NCBI GenBank assembly: GCA_025677815.1
Contig: JAIXMP010000043.1
Span: 124,001-188,000 of the forward strand
Origin: Phascolomyces articulosus
Taxonomy: Eukaryota > Mucoromycota > Mucoromycetes > Mucorales > Lichtheimiaceae
DNA: 64,000 nucleotides
Direction of reading: 5' to 3'
Both the position numbers and the translations under genes were made by a program. The notes below the pieces were generated by a model that saw only the letters and a program-made list of their open reading frames with translations, made no database searches and was not told where the DNA came from. Shown here piece by piece: positions 34,660 to 46,938 of this stretch (position 1 is the stretch's first letter; every line of letters begins with the position of its first letter).

Positions 34660-37600
34660 ATGAGTTCCTCTAATGCTAATAATAACCAACCAACCAAACG
34701 AGGTCAATGTCGCCCTCACAAGAACAACAACGATCAGCAAGACACAGCATTGACAGATGCTGGATCGAGCAACAGCATGATCCTCAATACTAATTCCTTC
34801 ACTGATCTCGATGAGATTGATCGTGCAATTGAGTTTATAGAGATAGATGCACGTCTGAGCACTGCAGTATCTTACAAAGGTCCGCTGGCTCATTGGAAGG
34901 TAAATTGCTGTATATATTTGGAATTGTGGTGGAAACCCATCGTTTATAGTTTTCAAAAATAGCAGCAAACTTTTATTATGTTTATATCTCAACATATATA
35001 CTTTATATAATTATGGTCGAGTTTTTCTTTCATTTTATATACGATGGCTTAAGTTGAGATATCATAATTCAATTTTATGGCTTTATTTTACAGAGCCGAA
35101 AAATATTCAGATATATTTTATGAATTGGGTTTCCATCGCAATTTCTTTATGGTTTTTCATGCATTATAATCACTAGTACTTATTTGGTGAATGTTTATAG
35201 AAATTCTGCAATGAGAATCTTGATCGCTTTCATGATATTGATCGAGAGTATCCCTACACTGTGGGTCCTCCTGAACGTGTCATCGCGTTCTTCAATGATT
35301 TCGTGTTTAGGTGTACCTACCAAAAACATGTTCAAATTGGTGCAGACACCAGAACTCAAATCGGCCTTAGAGCTGATGGTGAATCAAGCTCATCCGTTAC
35401 ATTGCCTCAATGTAATTTTTTTCAATTGTAGTATATATAGAATTATATGTATATTTATATAGGTTTTCTTTTGTTTATGGTATATTTTATAGTGACGGAG
35501 TCAGCACCTATCAGTAGAGATGGCAGGTTTAACATCATCAAAGTTCCTTTGGGCATCGAGGTGGTCAAGCAATTCAGAAAGGCCTTGATGTACCTATATA
35601 GACTTCAATCCTTATGCTGACCAGTTTGCTGGCCATCGCCAAAAGACATCGACGAACTTAATAATGGGATGAAAAAGTACGGTCATGATCTGATTTACGA
35701 TCAGGTCCAGACTGGTGCTGACAGGGGTGCCCATTGTGTGATCAGAGATTCATATAAACCTGGTCAATTGATAAAGATTTGAAGACCTTATGGAAATCCG
35801 AAAGTGAGAGTGGTCTACGAGACATGTTCTTATTTTCAGTTCGGCACCACATGCTTTTACGCGACGAGGATCTGCGCCACCTGAACTTTGCTGACTGTTT
35901 TTGTACGATCCTTCCAAAGCAGCAGTATAAAGGGATCCAGCAAGCAGTTACTTTGGTTTTTTACCTTGACAAGGGGAAAACATTAAAGGAGGGCGAAGTT
36001 AGGTTCGGATGTGCAATCTGACACAAGAATGTATACTAATGTCCTTTCAGTGCCTTTGCCTTCTATATGTTTAGTCAACATCAGGTATGCTTGTGCATAT
36101 TTATAAAAAAAATTAGGGATTCAATATTGACGCATTTTTTGGAAATATCTTTTATATCATGATGGTATAAAAGTTATTTTGGGCAATCAACTTTTGAGCA
36201 ATATAAAATATAGGTTTTGGTAGAAGCTAGTAGCCATGGTTTTATAACAACTATATATTTTAATGATAAACCTGGAAAGAGAAGTATAAAGTTGAGTATT
36301 ACATATTATTATTTGATGATAGCATATTTTTTTTGTATATATATAGAGTATGACATAAACATGTTGATCAGGCTTGTTCTATATTTATGTACGTATCTTT
36401 TGTATCACTGTCTTTCTCTCTTAATAATATATGTGTATCCAACAATAATCCGTCATATTTTATAGTTATAATAATTTATGGATCTTCAAAAAAGGGAAAA
36501 TCCATAGGTATAATGTGTTATTTGATCATATTACTAATAATTATAGATGATTACAAAAAATGACTTAACTTTACATGAATATTTTTTTTTTCTTCATAGT
36601 AGCATTGCTTTAAGTTGATTGTGTCCGAAAGATGTGTCCAAAGTGTCTGATAAAAGCTACTAAGTCACTAATATTAGTTAAAAAGGAAAATGGGGATTTC
36701 TTAGATGATGCAAATTAGCAAAACTGGAAGGTACTCTGTAGACGCAATGGGCCTGAAGAACCCATTAGCACCGCCCAGCAGTACAGAGTTGCTAAGGCTG
36801 TACTTACTTCTCTTGGTATCCATTCCAGTAGAGAAACTCATGGTGGTCGTCATGCCGGTGCTATGGAAGCCGAAGCACTTGGTATACCACTGGATATCAT
36901 TAAAAAAGGAGGAGGTTGGAAGGATCGTCTTGGCCGCCTTGAGACACATTATCTTGGTAAGTTGCCATCGCAATTTGCAAAAGGCATGGCAGGTTTTTGG
37001 GAGAAGTCTTTCTGCTTACCAAGGAATAATGTGTCTCCCTCTCTCTCTCTTCTGTGCACCATTTTTCCTTAAATCGAAAATTATTTTGGATCAGATAATG
37101 ATTCATGGAAAAAATTTTGTGAATAAGAAATGAAGGAAAGAGATGATAACATAGACGATTCTATGTCAGATGATGACGCAGGGGAAGGTGGTGTTAAGTT
37201 TGTTGTGGAAGATGGTGCTCAACAACAATGACAACAAAGGCGCAGAAGAATGTCACCATGCCCTCTGTACCAAAGTGGTGACACTTCCAAATGTGGTTTT
37301 TTGCAGCTGTTATTACGCTGTAGAAGGATTATCCTACAGGATGCAGCTGTTTTTTTTTTATGAAAACTAGAAGAATAATATGTTTGTTGATTCCACCTGT
37401 GTTCCTTTTAATTCTCTGGGGTTCAAGGAATTCCAAAAAGAGGTTGTTGCATCCTTGAGTGACCCAGACAACAACATCCTACAACAGTATGAAGGATTAG
37501 CCCCTTCTATTGTTGATTTACAAGTCGAAGTGGCGACCTGGCTTGGAGAAATTAGCAATAGAGTAGCCATTGGTCAAGAGAAGGCCGAAAATTCATTTGC

Positions 37601-38009
37601 TCAACAGCAGCAAGCGAATTCACACATAGAGAGTATGTTGCTTAGTGTAAACCAGCAACTATAACAAGTTTGTCACAACCAGTAAATGCTGATTGTGAAT
37701 CAGCATTATCTTGGTTACCAAGTGCAATCATTGATGATGGCTAATATGCCTGTCAATGATAGTAACTTCATACCTCCTGCACCTTCTTCTTCCTCTTCTT
37801 CTACCTTTGTCCCACTTCCACCTACATATGTGCCACTTCCGCTTCCTCCTATTCCTCATTCTACTCCTCCTCCTCCTCCTCCTCCTCCTCATCCTCATCC
37901 TTCTTCTTCTTCTTCTTCTACAGATCCAAATAGGAATAGTAGCCGCCCCTTAACTAAATCAAAAGGGAAGAAACAGGCCAGATGGATATCTTACGATCCT
38001 GAAGCCTAA
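34660..38009 (+). mobile_element. Crypton-type tyrosine-recombinase transposon, degenerate
   Basis: A single multi-exon frame with several stops and shifts. The N-terminal part is Asn/Gln-rich (34660-34900), then an intron to 35200. FCNENLDRFHDIDREYPYTV, VIAFFNDFVFRCTYQKHVQ, IIKVPLGIEVVKQFRKAL and ELNNGMKKYGHDLIYDQVQ follow. At 35779-36021 there is LFSVRHHMLLRDEDLRHLNF, typical of Crypton integrases. The catalytic C-terminal half at about 36700-37020 has ETHGGRHAGAMEAEALGIPL (the HxxR box) and KGGGWKDRLGRLETHYLGKL (the Trp/His box with the candidate nucleophilic Tyr). The tail (37380-38009) holds a helical Gln-rich part and a Ser/Pro-rich stretch ending TKSKGKKQARWISYDPEA. Cryptons excise and integrate as circles through this recombinase. 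Stops near 37670 and frame shifts show that the copy is dead. Boundaries are not defined. Confidence 0.75.
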
Positions 38010-38321
38010 ATTATATATATTCTTGTAAATATATATATGTTAATATGGTTTTTGTAATTGTAAATAATCAAAAAATAGTTGTTTTTGGTTATGAGGAAGA
38101 AAATTTGTTAGTGAAGAGAAAATGTTTATAATTAGAGAGATTATAATTATTAGGTTTGAAAGAAGATGATCATTATTTAAAGTGTGGAGAAACCCTTCTA
38201 CTCTACACCAAAATAACCATCACCTCCTAAGCCAAAAAATTATTTTCTCTTGAACCAAAAAATATTATTTTCATATCTTAACTGGTTTCATCTCTATATT
38301 TAAAAAATAATTATTTCCTGC
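38010..38321. other. AT-rich spacer between Crypton and first LTR
   Basis: No gene; TA-rich, with no matching inverted ends detected. Confidence 0.35.
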
Positions 38322-38755
38322 TGTTGTATCAGAGAGAAATCAATCAATAAAAAGAATAAAAGGAGACGAGATAAGTCAACGAGACCTGAAATAATCCACT
38401 GAAGTTTATTAAGATAAAAAATAATCTCTCTATTTATAAGAAAGTGCTCATCATGGATGGACTATCACAACTTGCACATTATGGTGTAATATTAGAATAT
38501 AGATTGCATCATTTGGATTGCGTGTTATGAGGACAGTATATTTAAGTAGACCATGAATGATATCGTTAGAAGGATTGCGTGATCCAGCATAATTAACAAT
38601 ATGTGAAAGAGGATGGTGCAATACTGTGTGTAACATAAGTAATTATCCAAATAGAATCACCGCACAAGTGAGATATAGGGTGAATGACAGTAATAATAAT
38701 AATAATAATGAAGAATTATTATTTATTGTGAAGCCATTGTATGTTGGATACAACA
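38322..38755 (+). repeat. LTR copy 1 of a 435-bp retrotransposon family
   Basis: Starts TGTTGTATC and ends GATACAACA, a perfect 9-bp inverted pair with the TG...CA ends of LTRs. It contains a TATTTATAA box-like segment (about 38432) and TAA-trinucleotide repeats near its end. It retains six CpG sites (38367, 38380, 38521, 38564, 38578, 38661) that are absent from the two other copies. The 5-bp flanks (CCTGC, GTCAC) do not match each other. Confidence 0.8.
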
Positions 38756-39359
38756 GTCACTTCCATTTTCAATACTTCTTATGATGCTTAGCAACCTCTG
38801 CTTGACATTATTGTTATTATTATATTAAACTATTTTATTAATATTGCTGAGATGTGTAGCTTGTTACTACTATTATTGCATTACATTATCATAGATCATT
38901 ATATCTGTAGTAGTTTAGGAAATATATAAATACCCCTTCTATCTTTATTAAATAAACATGACCTACTTGTTATCTTCTTATTTATTCACTACTCTTTTAT
39001 TATCCTAATTCCTATTAGCTAAGGTATTGGTCTGCCAAATAATTATAACAAACACCTAGTTTATCTTTGATCTTTGTATCAAAGTTCAATGCAATTTCAA
39101 ATAGAATGATGCATTTATAATATACAAAAATTTAGATTTATTAATAATCAATATATTATATAAAATGATGTAATTATACATTTAATTTCTATTTGTCTAT
39201 TTTTTATATGCATTAATTATGACTTACAGAATCATTTTTGCTAAAGCCACTTTGGTTCACTATTACATTTCTACCATAATAACTACAGAATGTAGAAATA
39301 TTTAGATAAATAGAACAACCTATCTACTCTTATATAATAGGGCTAAACAAAACACAGCT

Positions 39360-39830
39360 TCATCATTACATTTAGTTTTAAGATTTAACATTTCTATAGT
39401 AAACCATACTAATATATAATAGATTCACTCATTTATAAATAACTAGTTAAGCATCATTCTATAATAAAATATGATACAACCAATAACATACTATATTACT
39501 CTTAATTCATTCCTTATTACTAATAGTTTGGAATATAGAAGAAAGATGAAGAATGATTAATAAACAGGACAATACACCTATTACTAGGTATATAAAGAAA
39601 TATCTAGAACTAAGTATACATATGCACTTAAATAGTTGGATATTAATCATCCTTTAATCAAAGTCAGTAAAACATAGTACTAGAATGATCTAGTGAATAA
39701 CATCATTACATTAGATAGACAAAACATATAAATATAAGTAAATTTGAACAATAGAAAGATTCTCAACTATATTCTTATCTGTCTCTTTATTTATTACATT
39801 CAATTTATTACCATCTCATCTTAAACTCTA
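39360..39830 (-). repeat. Repeat R, copy 1
   Basis: Reverse complement of the sequence now split at 49215-49536 and 51397-51522. Where copy 2 keeps a CpG, copy 1 has TG (for example AATCGAATG against ATTGAATG). The matching copy 2 begins just before the end of an acidic reading frame, so R may be the 3' end of a coding element. Confidence 0.65.
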
Positions 39831-41600
39831 ATAGTAGTGATAGGTTTATTATTATATGCACTAAAAATATATAAGGCTGTGAAAAATATAAAAGGTATAA
39901 TGAATAGAAAATAAAAATGATATAGGAATATATTGAGAATATTATATAGATTTATTTCAATAAAAGTAATCATGATCAAACTATCTAATAAAATTGAGGT
40001 CCTTCTATACTTTTTGATGAAGTGTTTATTTCTAATTATTTATCTATTATTGGGTACATATTTATATGAGTCTATAGAGATGAGGATTGATATTTGTTAT
40101 TATTAATTTATGCCTTATGCTAAGAGGTCATTTATTCATTTCTTATTTTCTTATTGGTGAACATTATACCTTATTTGGCATACCATTCTAATTTATACCA
40201 TTTCATAATAATGGCGTTATTCTATTTTATTTATTATTTATTCGTTTCTTCCTCATTTAAATTTAGATACACCTATTTAGTATATTCTTTTCCTACAGAC
40301 ATAATAAAGGCTATACTAGAATATTGAAATCCATACTAGTCAAAGGAAGATTTTTTTTGTTTAACCTGATATGATTCTAGGAGATATCCATATTGGAAGA
40401 GTTTATAATATTCATTGAAAATATAAATAAAGGTTTTTTTTATTTAAGTTTTTTTCTTAAAATTTAAATAAGTTTACATAATAAAAAATTATACTGGCTA
40501 TACTAGATGTACTAGATGTACTAGTTATACTACTTTGTTATTGCACTAGATGCACTAAATCCACTAGTTCCTTCCTATAGTATTTTTTAGTACATTTCTT
40601 ATTTTTCTTAGTATTATATGTTCTGTATGCCATTTATATATTAATTAGTTAATTTGCTTAGAGTAATACTTATTGGTTAGATGATCTCTTCTTTTTGTAA
40701 TAGGCTATAATAATATGGCATTCTCTAAGTATTTCTGTATTATAATATACATTATCTAGAAATCTTATATATTTTCTTTTAAAGTATCATTAGTAAGTAG
40801 TAGTAGATATAGGTTGATTATGTTTTAAATATCAATATAAATTGTCTATAATGCATTTTGAGATTAGTTATTATTCCTATTATTAAAATATATAGTAAAT
40901 CTATTTAGAAGTAATCTTAACAATATAGCATTATCTTGAGTAACTAGAGCAATTTCATCAACTGTTTCTATATCACTATTATTATCTTTAATAATAAGGT
41001 TCTACTAAAATGTATTAATTATTACTCTAGTACTAAATAAAATAATTTAAAAAGTTATTAGTAGTTCAAATAATAGAATAACTTCTATATAGACTCTACT
41101 ATAAGTGTATTGTATTATTCTTTATGTTAAATAAATCTAAATATTGTTAGTACTATAATGGTGTAGACCATTATAATAGTATATAATAACCTATAAAGTT
41201 ATTAATCAGCATATCTATAGATATTAATATATATATGGATAATTAGATAGATCAATATAAATAACCATATAGATAATTATAGATAAATGCATAGTAGTAT
41301 ATAGAAATATAAAATAGACCAGTATAGTTATAAAAATATAGATCATTTATATTAGCATAGACATTAGATTAGCCCCTTATATTTTGATATATATAAAAAG
41401 AGAGATCTTATAAAGTATAATCCTATATCATTTTATTATTTAAAAAATATCCTAACCTTAAACTAGGAGACCTACAGCCTTCGTTGTAAAGGGGGCAAGA
41501 CTCCTTTGACCTCCCTTCACTTGTTATTCAAGACTGGATAATAGTTTTAGAAACTCAATGTTATATATATGTTTTGGGAATATAGTAATATATATTTATT

Positions 41601-41888
41601 AAAAAAAAGATGAAAATTAGCTTCACAAATTTTCTTTACTTTTTATTTTCATTAGTCATATTAGACTTCAAATATTTATTGAAAAAAATAATAGCTACTT
41701 ACTTTGTAAATCATTATCATTTTTTTTACTCTTTCTTTATTACTTAGTCTCAAATCCTATGTTGTTTATCTTTTTAAAGCTATTGTTAATTGAGAAAAAA
41801 AGATAAAAATTAGCTTTGTGAATTTTCTTCACTTTTCATTTTTATTAGTTATATTAGACTTTAAAGTTAACTGGAAAAAAATTGAAAC
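41601..41888. repeat. Diverged direct repeat of about 95 bp
   Basis: The segment at about 41601-41693 (AGATGAAAATTAGCTT and onward to TATTAGACTTCAAA) recurs at about 41793-41888 (AGATAAAAATTAGCTT and onward to TATTAGACTTTAAA). Spacing is about 192 bp. Confidence 0.6.
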
Positions 41889-41926
41889 AACCTGCTTCAT
41901 AAGTTGTTTCTATTTTTTTCCCTTTT

Positions 41927-42362
41927 TGTTGTACCAGAGAGAAATCAATTAATAAAAAGAATAAAAGGAGATGAGATAAGTCAATGAGACCTAAAAATAA
42001 TCAGCTGAAGTTTATTAAGATCAAAAAATAATCTCTCTATTTATAAGAAAGTGCTCATCATAGATGGACTATCACAACTTGCACATTATGGTGTAATATT
42101 AGAATATAGATTGCATCATTTGGATTTCATGTTATGAGGACAGTATATTTAAGTAGAGTATAAATGATATTATTAGAAGGATTGTGTGATCCAGCATAAT
42201 TAACAATATGTGAAAGAGGATGGTGTAATACTGTGTGTAACATAAGTAATTATCCAAATAGAATCACTGCACAAGTGAGATATAGGGTAAATGATAGTAA
42301 TAATAATAGTAATAATGAAGAATTATTATTTATTGTGAAGCTATTATATGTTGGATACAACA
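41927..42362 (+). repeat. LTR copy 2, solo LTR with CTTTT target duplication
   Basis: Same orientation and about 93 percent identical by eye to copy 1. It starts TGTTGTACC and ends GATACAACA. CTTTT lies directly before (41922-41926) and directly after (42363-42367), the 5-bp duplication made by LTR-element integration. This marks it as a solo LTR left by recombination, not the right LTR of an element starting at copy 1. It contains no CG dinucleotide. Confidence 0.85.
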
Positions 42363-43189
42363 CTTTTGCTTTTCCTTTTTTGATACCCTAAACATTATCT
42401 CTAAAACTTATTATTCACCCTAAACCCTATGTCTTCGAAAAAAGTAATAGTAAGTTAGTCTATAGTAATTATATCAAATAAAAAAAATAAGAGAAGAGTA
42501 AAAGAAAAAGAGGATATAATAGTGATAGATATATGAGTAATACAATAATTATGGGTATTATAATTTGTAAAAGTGATAATGATATATGAAGAAAAGTTTG
42601 AAAGAAGCAAAATGCTATAACAGTAATAAATATTTGTATTGGTAGAAGGAGATAATGATAAAAACCATGAGTTACAAAAGTACTTCATTATATACAACAT
42701 TTCATATATAGTATCCAGCTTACCCTTCAATTATAGAATGGTCATGATCAATAGTAATATAGATAGATGATGGGGTACAAACTCTTAATAGGGCAACATA
42801 TAGTAATCTATGTGTAAAGGGATGCTCTAGCAGATATAATCCAACACAATCAAATGTTTGACCTTAAGACTTATTTATGGTCATACTAAATGCCAGCCAA
42901 ATAGGAAACTGTGTTCTCTTAAATTTAATCAAGCATTAGGATGTTGTTAAGGTTAGTATGATATATGGAGTTAATACAATTTCACTGATATTATTCCCTA
43001 TTGTGATTTCAGCTTTAATAACAAAGTGCTAGAATGAATAACAAATAAGCCAAGTTCTATTACAGAGTCTATGTATAGTATTTAAATTGTATAAAAGTAT
43101 AATTAGAGAACCAACCTTAAGTTTTAGATGATGTAGTGGCAATGAAGATAGATTCAAAGAATTTAACAATTCTACTGGATATGCAATTC
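42363..43189. other. AT-rich sequence at the 3' side of the Helitron remnant
   Basis: No supported gene. The minus-strand frame 42455-42730 is a low-complexity Ile/Ser/Thr frame. It may belong to the Helitron 3' end, but no CTRR end or hairpin was recognised. Confidence 0.35.
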
Positions 43190-46100
43190 GATCTTCTTTA
43201 CTATCAATAGAATCTGTGCTTTTAAACTCTTATACTTCTCTAGAAAACTTTTCAAGAATGATATCATTCAGTTCTGCAACATCTTTGTTTTTTAGTATTA
43301 GAATGGTATACCTAATTAGATACTCACTGGTAGGAGTGCTTTTAAAAGTACTATATACTGAATCAATAAGAGTAAGTATTGAATCTAGGCAACAATATAC
43401 CATCATCAATTTTGACAATATCATCAGTGCCTGGTGCTTTTCTTTGTATATTATTGCCTATACAAAGTAAGTAATCAGAAAATCCTTACAATATAGAAGC
43501 ATTGTGATTATCAGTGGATTGTTGGACATGCATATTAGTTTGTAAATAATAAACAGTGATATGCTGTCATAAAGGTGATTGATTGATAGCTCATTGAACT
43601 ATCTGTGATCTTAAAGCATCAGGAATAACAGGAAGAACCTTAATAAATATGTAAATTAGTCTACAAACAAAACAAAACTACTATTGTATCAATCTAAAGC
43701 TTTTTTCTACTGGATATAGATAGCTTAAAACTAAACCCTTATATGTAATCCTATATATTACTATACCTTACCTATCTAAAATCGCCACTAAATATAATAA
43801 CTTTTCTACTAAAAGGAACATTTTTAAGCACTGGGTCATCTGATTTAAGGAGGTCTTGCAAACTATAATTAACAGTTTTAAGAATATTTTGACTAATTAT
43901 TGATGCTTTATCCTAAATAATAAGATATGTCATTCAGAGTAATTTGGCTATAGCAGATTAAGGGGTAAAACCATAGTAGGTAAGCTGATCAACATCAAGA
44001 GGTATTTGAAAAGTTAAAGAGCTGTGCAGCCACCATTTAACAGTAATGAAGCTGTACCACTTAAGGCTATAGTAAGCACAATATAGTCTTGGCATCTAAC
44101 ATAGTCCAGAAGTGCATTAAAAAGATATGTTTTTCCTATACCTCTAGGACCATTAATAAAGAAAAGTTTTCTTTTGTTTTGTGGGTCATCAATTACATAA
44201 CATATAGCATCAAAAATTATTTATTGGTCATCATTAAACTGAGAAGCTCTTAATAGCTAAAGAGCAAGTTGTGCTGCAATCTAATACTATTCTCATATAA
44301 TAAACAGCTTATAGTTATCAATATTTACAAGCTGTTAGTTACATATATTTTCTAGAAGTACAAAATTATTAAACTCTGTCAATGATCATAATAGTGCTAC
44401 CAGAAGATCTTCTATTTCAAGAAGAGCTAAACCATATATATAATTTGTAGGTACCATTTCATTATTATTGTTTTCAGTCCTTACAGCTTAGATAAAATAT
44501 TCTACTAGATCATCTCAATACTGTAACCAAAGGTCATATAGATCTTTAGGATCACAAAAGGCCAAAATTATAGTAAATAATTGTTAAAGTGCTTGAGGAA
44601 GGTAGTAAGTAGCAGCTTGATTGAGACAATCATACCATTCCTCTTATCCTATTAAAAGTCCACATCTTCAAGCTACTGCCTAAAAAGTAGGTAATATATT
44701 ACTATTAACAGTTTATAGATCCTCAAAACTTGTTGTACTAGGAACATGATATAATAATAGTTGAAGGTAAAATTTTTTGATATTCTAAGGAGAAACAGTA
44801 AAAATTCTGCCTATAGTAGCACTATGACCTTGTTATTAAACTTTCCAATGATGTGTTGCTTTAATAAATACATACTCTTCAGGGAAATTTAGATAAAGAA
44901 TTGCTTGAGCATTTTGATCTTTAGCATTAATTATGAACTATGCAGTCAATGTTGTTTCATGTGTATAACTGGCTACTTTGGCAGGATCATTATTCTCAGC
45001 AAAATGAACTATTTGTTCATTTGGTAAATGGATGGCTAATTGTTAATGTGAAGGGAGCTCTTTATGGAAAGAAAACCTGAATAACTGCCAACACCCTTCA
45101 GCTGCTAAAACATAATGTGCATCTAGATAGGTAAGAATTTCATCAATAGGCTCCTAAGAATTAGTAGTATCATTCATTGCACATTGTTGCAATACAATTG
45201 CTAAAGACAGTTATAGCCCTTATAAACATACTTATAAACATACTTTATAGATTTTATAGATAAACATATTTCTACATTTATATAGGCGTCATACTTAGTA
45301 CAAAGATATAAGTTATAAGGCACAACCTAATGATTGTCAAGTTGAATATTATTTCTTTCTATATAGTCCCCATTGTTTCTCCTATGATATATTAGATAGC
45401 CCTCTTTATTCAAATTCATTTAGTCTGCAAATTGCTAGAAATCTCTTTTTACATACACCATTTTCTATATAAGGAGAATTAGGTCTAAGAAGGCCACATA
45501 GACCATATATCATAAATTGTCCAACTGTTGCATGCACTGAAGGATATAATACTGGATCAGGTAGTTCTACTGATATTATTTTATCATATTCTTCTATTGT
45601 AGATGGTTTATCATCAGATGAAAGAATAAGAAGAATATGAGCATAAGGAAGGCTGCATTTCTGAAATTCAACAGTATGAGCATATGTGATAACTTTGCCC
45701 AAAATCATATTTTTTATCAAATCATTCAGCAATTCCTTCAATTTCAATTCAAAAACTTGAGCTAAAACATCTGGTCTATCTGGCACAGTTTGACCTAGAA
45801 ATAAAGCCTGCTAAATCTCTGGCCAATTAGGATTATAGGTAAAAGTAATAAAAAGGTCTGGTTTTCCAAACTAACAAACAATGCTCATAGCATCTTAGTA
45901 TAATTGTTGTATATAATAGGGACCTCCTATAAATGTAGATAGTAAAATCATTTGTCAACCAACATTTGCTATATCATGATCACCAAGATTTACTGCATCA
46001 GCAACTCCCAAATATAAATCTCTACAAAGTTGATCTTGATTATGATGAATAAATCAAAGGCGATTTGATTCCATTTTTGTGTAATTAACAGTAATATATT

Positions 46101-46470
46101 GTTGGAATAACTTTCCAATATAATGAAGATCATTGCTGCCATTTCTTTCATTTTCATTAATATTATGGACCATTAGTTGATACTTATAATAATCTATTAT
46201 GGTAACTGATGTGCTATCTTTACTTTATGTCACAATACTCTAGCTAGCATCACCTAATATTATTTAGTTAATAATTATATTCAGAGAAGATGAAAATATC
46301 AAAGATTTATCATTTTACCTTAAGGAAATATCAATACATAATGTAGTGCATCATAAAATTGATATGCTTTGCTAATATTCTTTAACTAATCTGAATTGGT
46401 TCATAAAACAATATTATGGTTACCAACTTCTTCATAATTAGAATTATCAATAATCAATATATATACCTAT
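43190..46470 (-). pseudogene. Helitron replication-helicase (RepHel) remnant
   Basis: Minus-strand fragments in the order of a Helitron RepHel protein. From about 45865 down comes KPDLFITFTYNPNWPEI, then DRPDVLAQVFELKLKELLND, GKVITYAHTVEFQKCSLPYA (helitron-like domain, open at 45786-45406), the PIF1 Walker A box INGPRGIGKTYLF at about 44125-44151 with LDYVRCQDYIVLTIALSGTA, and the helicase C-terminal block HVQQSTDNHNA with FSDYLLCIGNN near 43460-43530. More than ten stops interrupt it, many of them TAG or TAA where glutamine or tryptophan is expected, consistent with C-to-T change. Helitrons move by rolling-circle copying. The remnant is flanked by LTR copies 2 and 3 in opposite orientation. 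Confidence 0.75.
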
Positions 46471-46501
46471 TTCATTATTGTTTGGTTAACTATAATGCCA
46501 T

Positions 46502-46938
46502 TGTTGTATCCAACATACAATGGCTTCATAATAAATAATAATTCTTCATTATTATTATTATTATTACTGTCATTCCCCCTATATCTCACTTGTGTGGTAA
46601 TTCTATTTGGATAATTACTTATGTTACACACAGTATTACACCATCCTCTTTCACATATTATTAATTATGCTAGATCACATAATCCTTCTAACAATATTAT
46701 TTATAGTCTACTTAAATATACTATCCTTATAACACACAATCCAAATGATGCAATCTATATTCTAATATTACACCATAATGTATAAGTTGTGATAGTCTTT
46801 CCATGATGAGCACTTTCTTATAAATAGAGAGATTATTTTTTGATTTTAATAAAATGGGAGTTCATTATTTTCAGGTCTCATTGACTTATCTTGTCTCCTT
46901 TTATTCTTTTTATTGATTAATTTCTCTCTGATACAATA
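46502..46938 (-). repeat. LTR copy 3 (inverted)
   Basis: Reverse complement of LTR copies 1 and 2, 437 bp. It reads TGTTGTATC at the left and GATACAATA at the right, so the last CA has become TA. No CG dinucleotide is present and the 5-bp flanks (GCCAT, CTGGT) differ. Confidence 0.8.

Larger units (their letters stand above)
38756..41926. other. CpG-free AT-rich block between LTR copies 1 and 2
   Basis: No open frame or motif is visible. By eye only three CG dinucleotides occur in about 3.17 kb (two near 40214-40253, one near 41481). It includes one inverted copy of repeat R (about 39360-39830), an ACTAGATGT mini-repeat (about 40502-40535) and a diverged direct repeat near 41.6-41.9 kb. It may be the eroded interior of an LTR element or stacked older elements. 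Confidence 0.6.

Noticed and set aside
37860..37920. Simple CTC/TCT repeats as a regular array
   Set aside because: They encode the Pro/Ser-rich tail of the Crypton protein and are not spaced repeats; no CRISPR-like array is present.
38322..42362. Reading LTR copies 1 and 2 as one complete LTR retrotransposon
   Set aside because: Copy 2 has its own CTTTT duplication on both sides, and no gag, protease, reverse transcriptase or integrase is readable between them.
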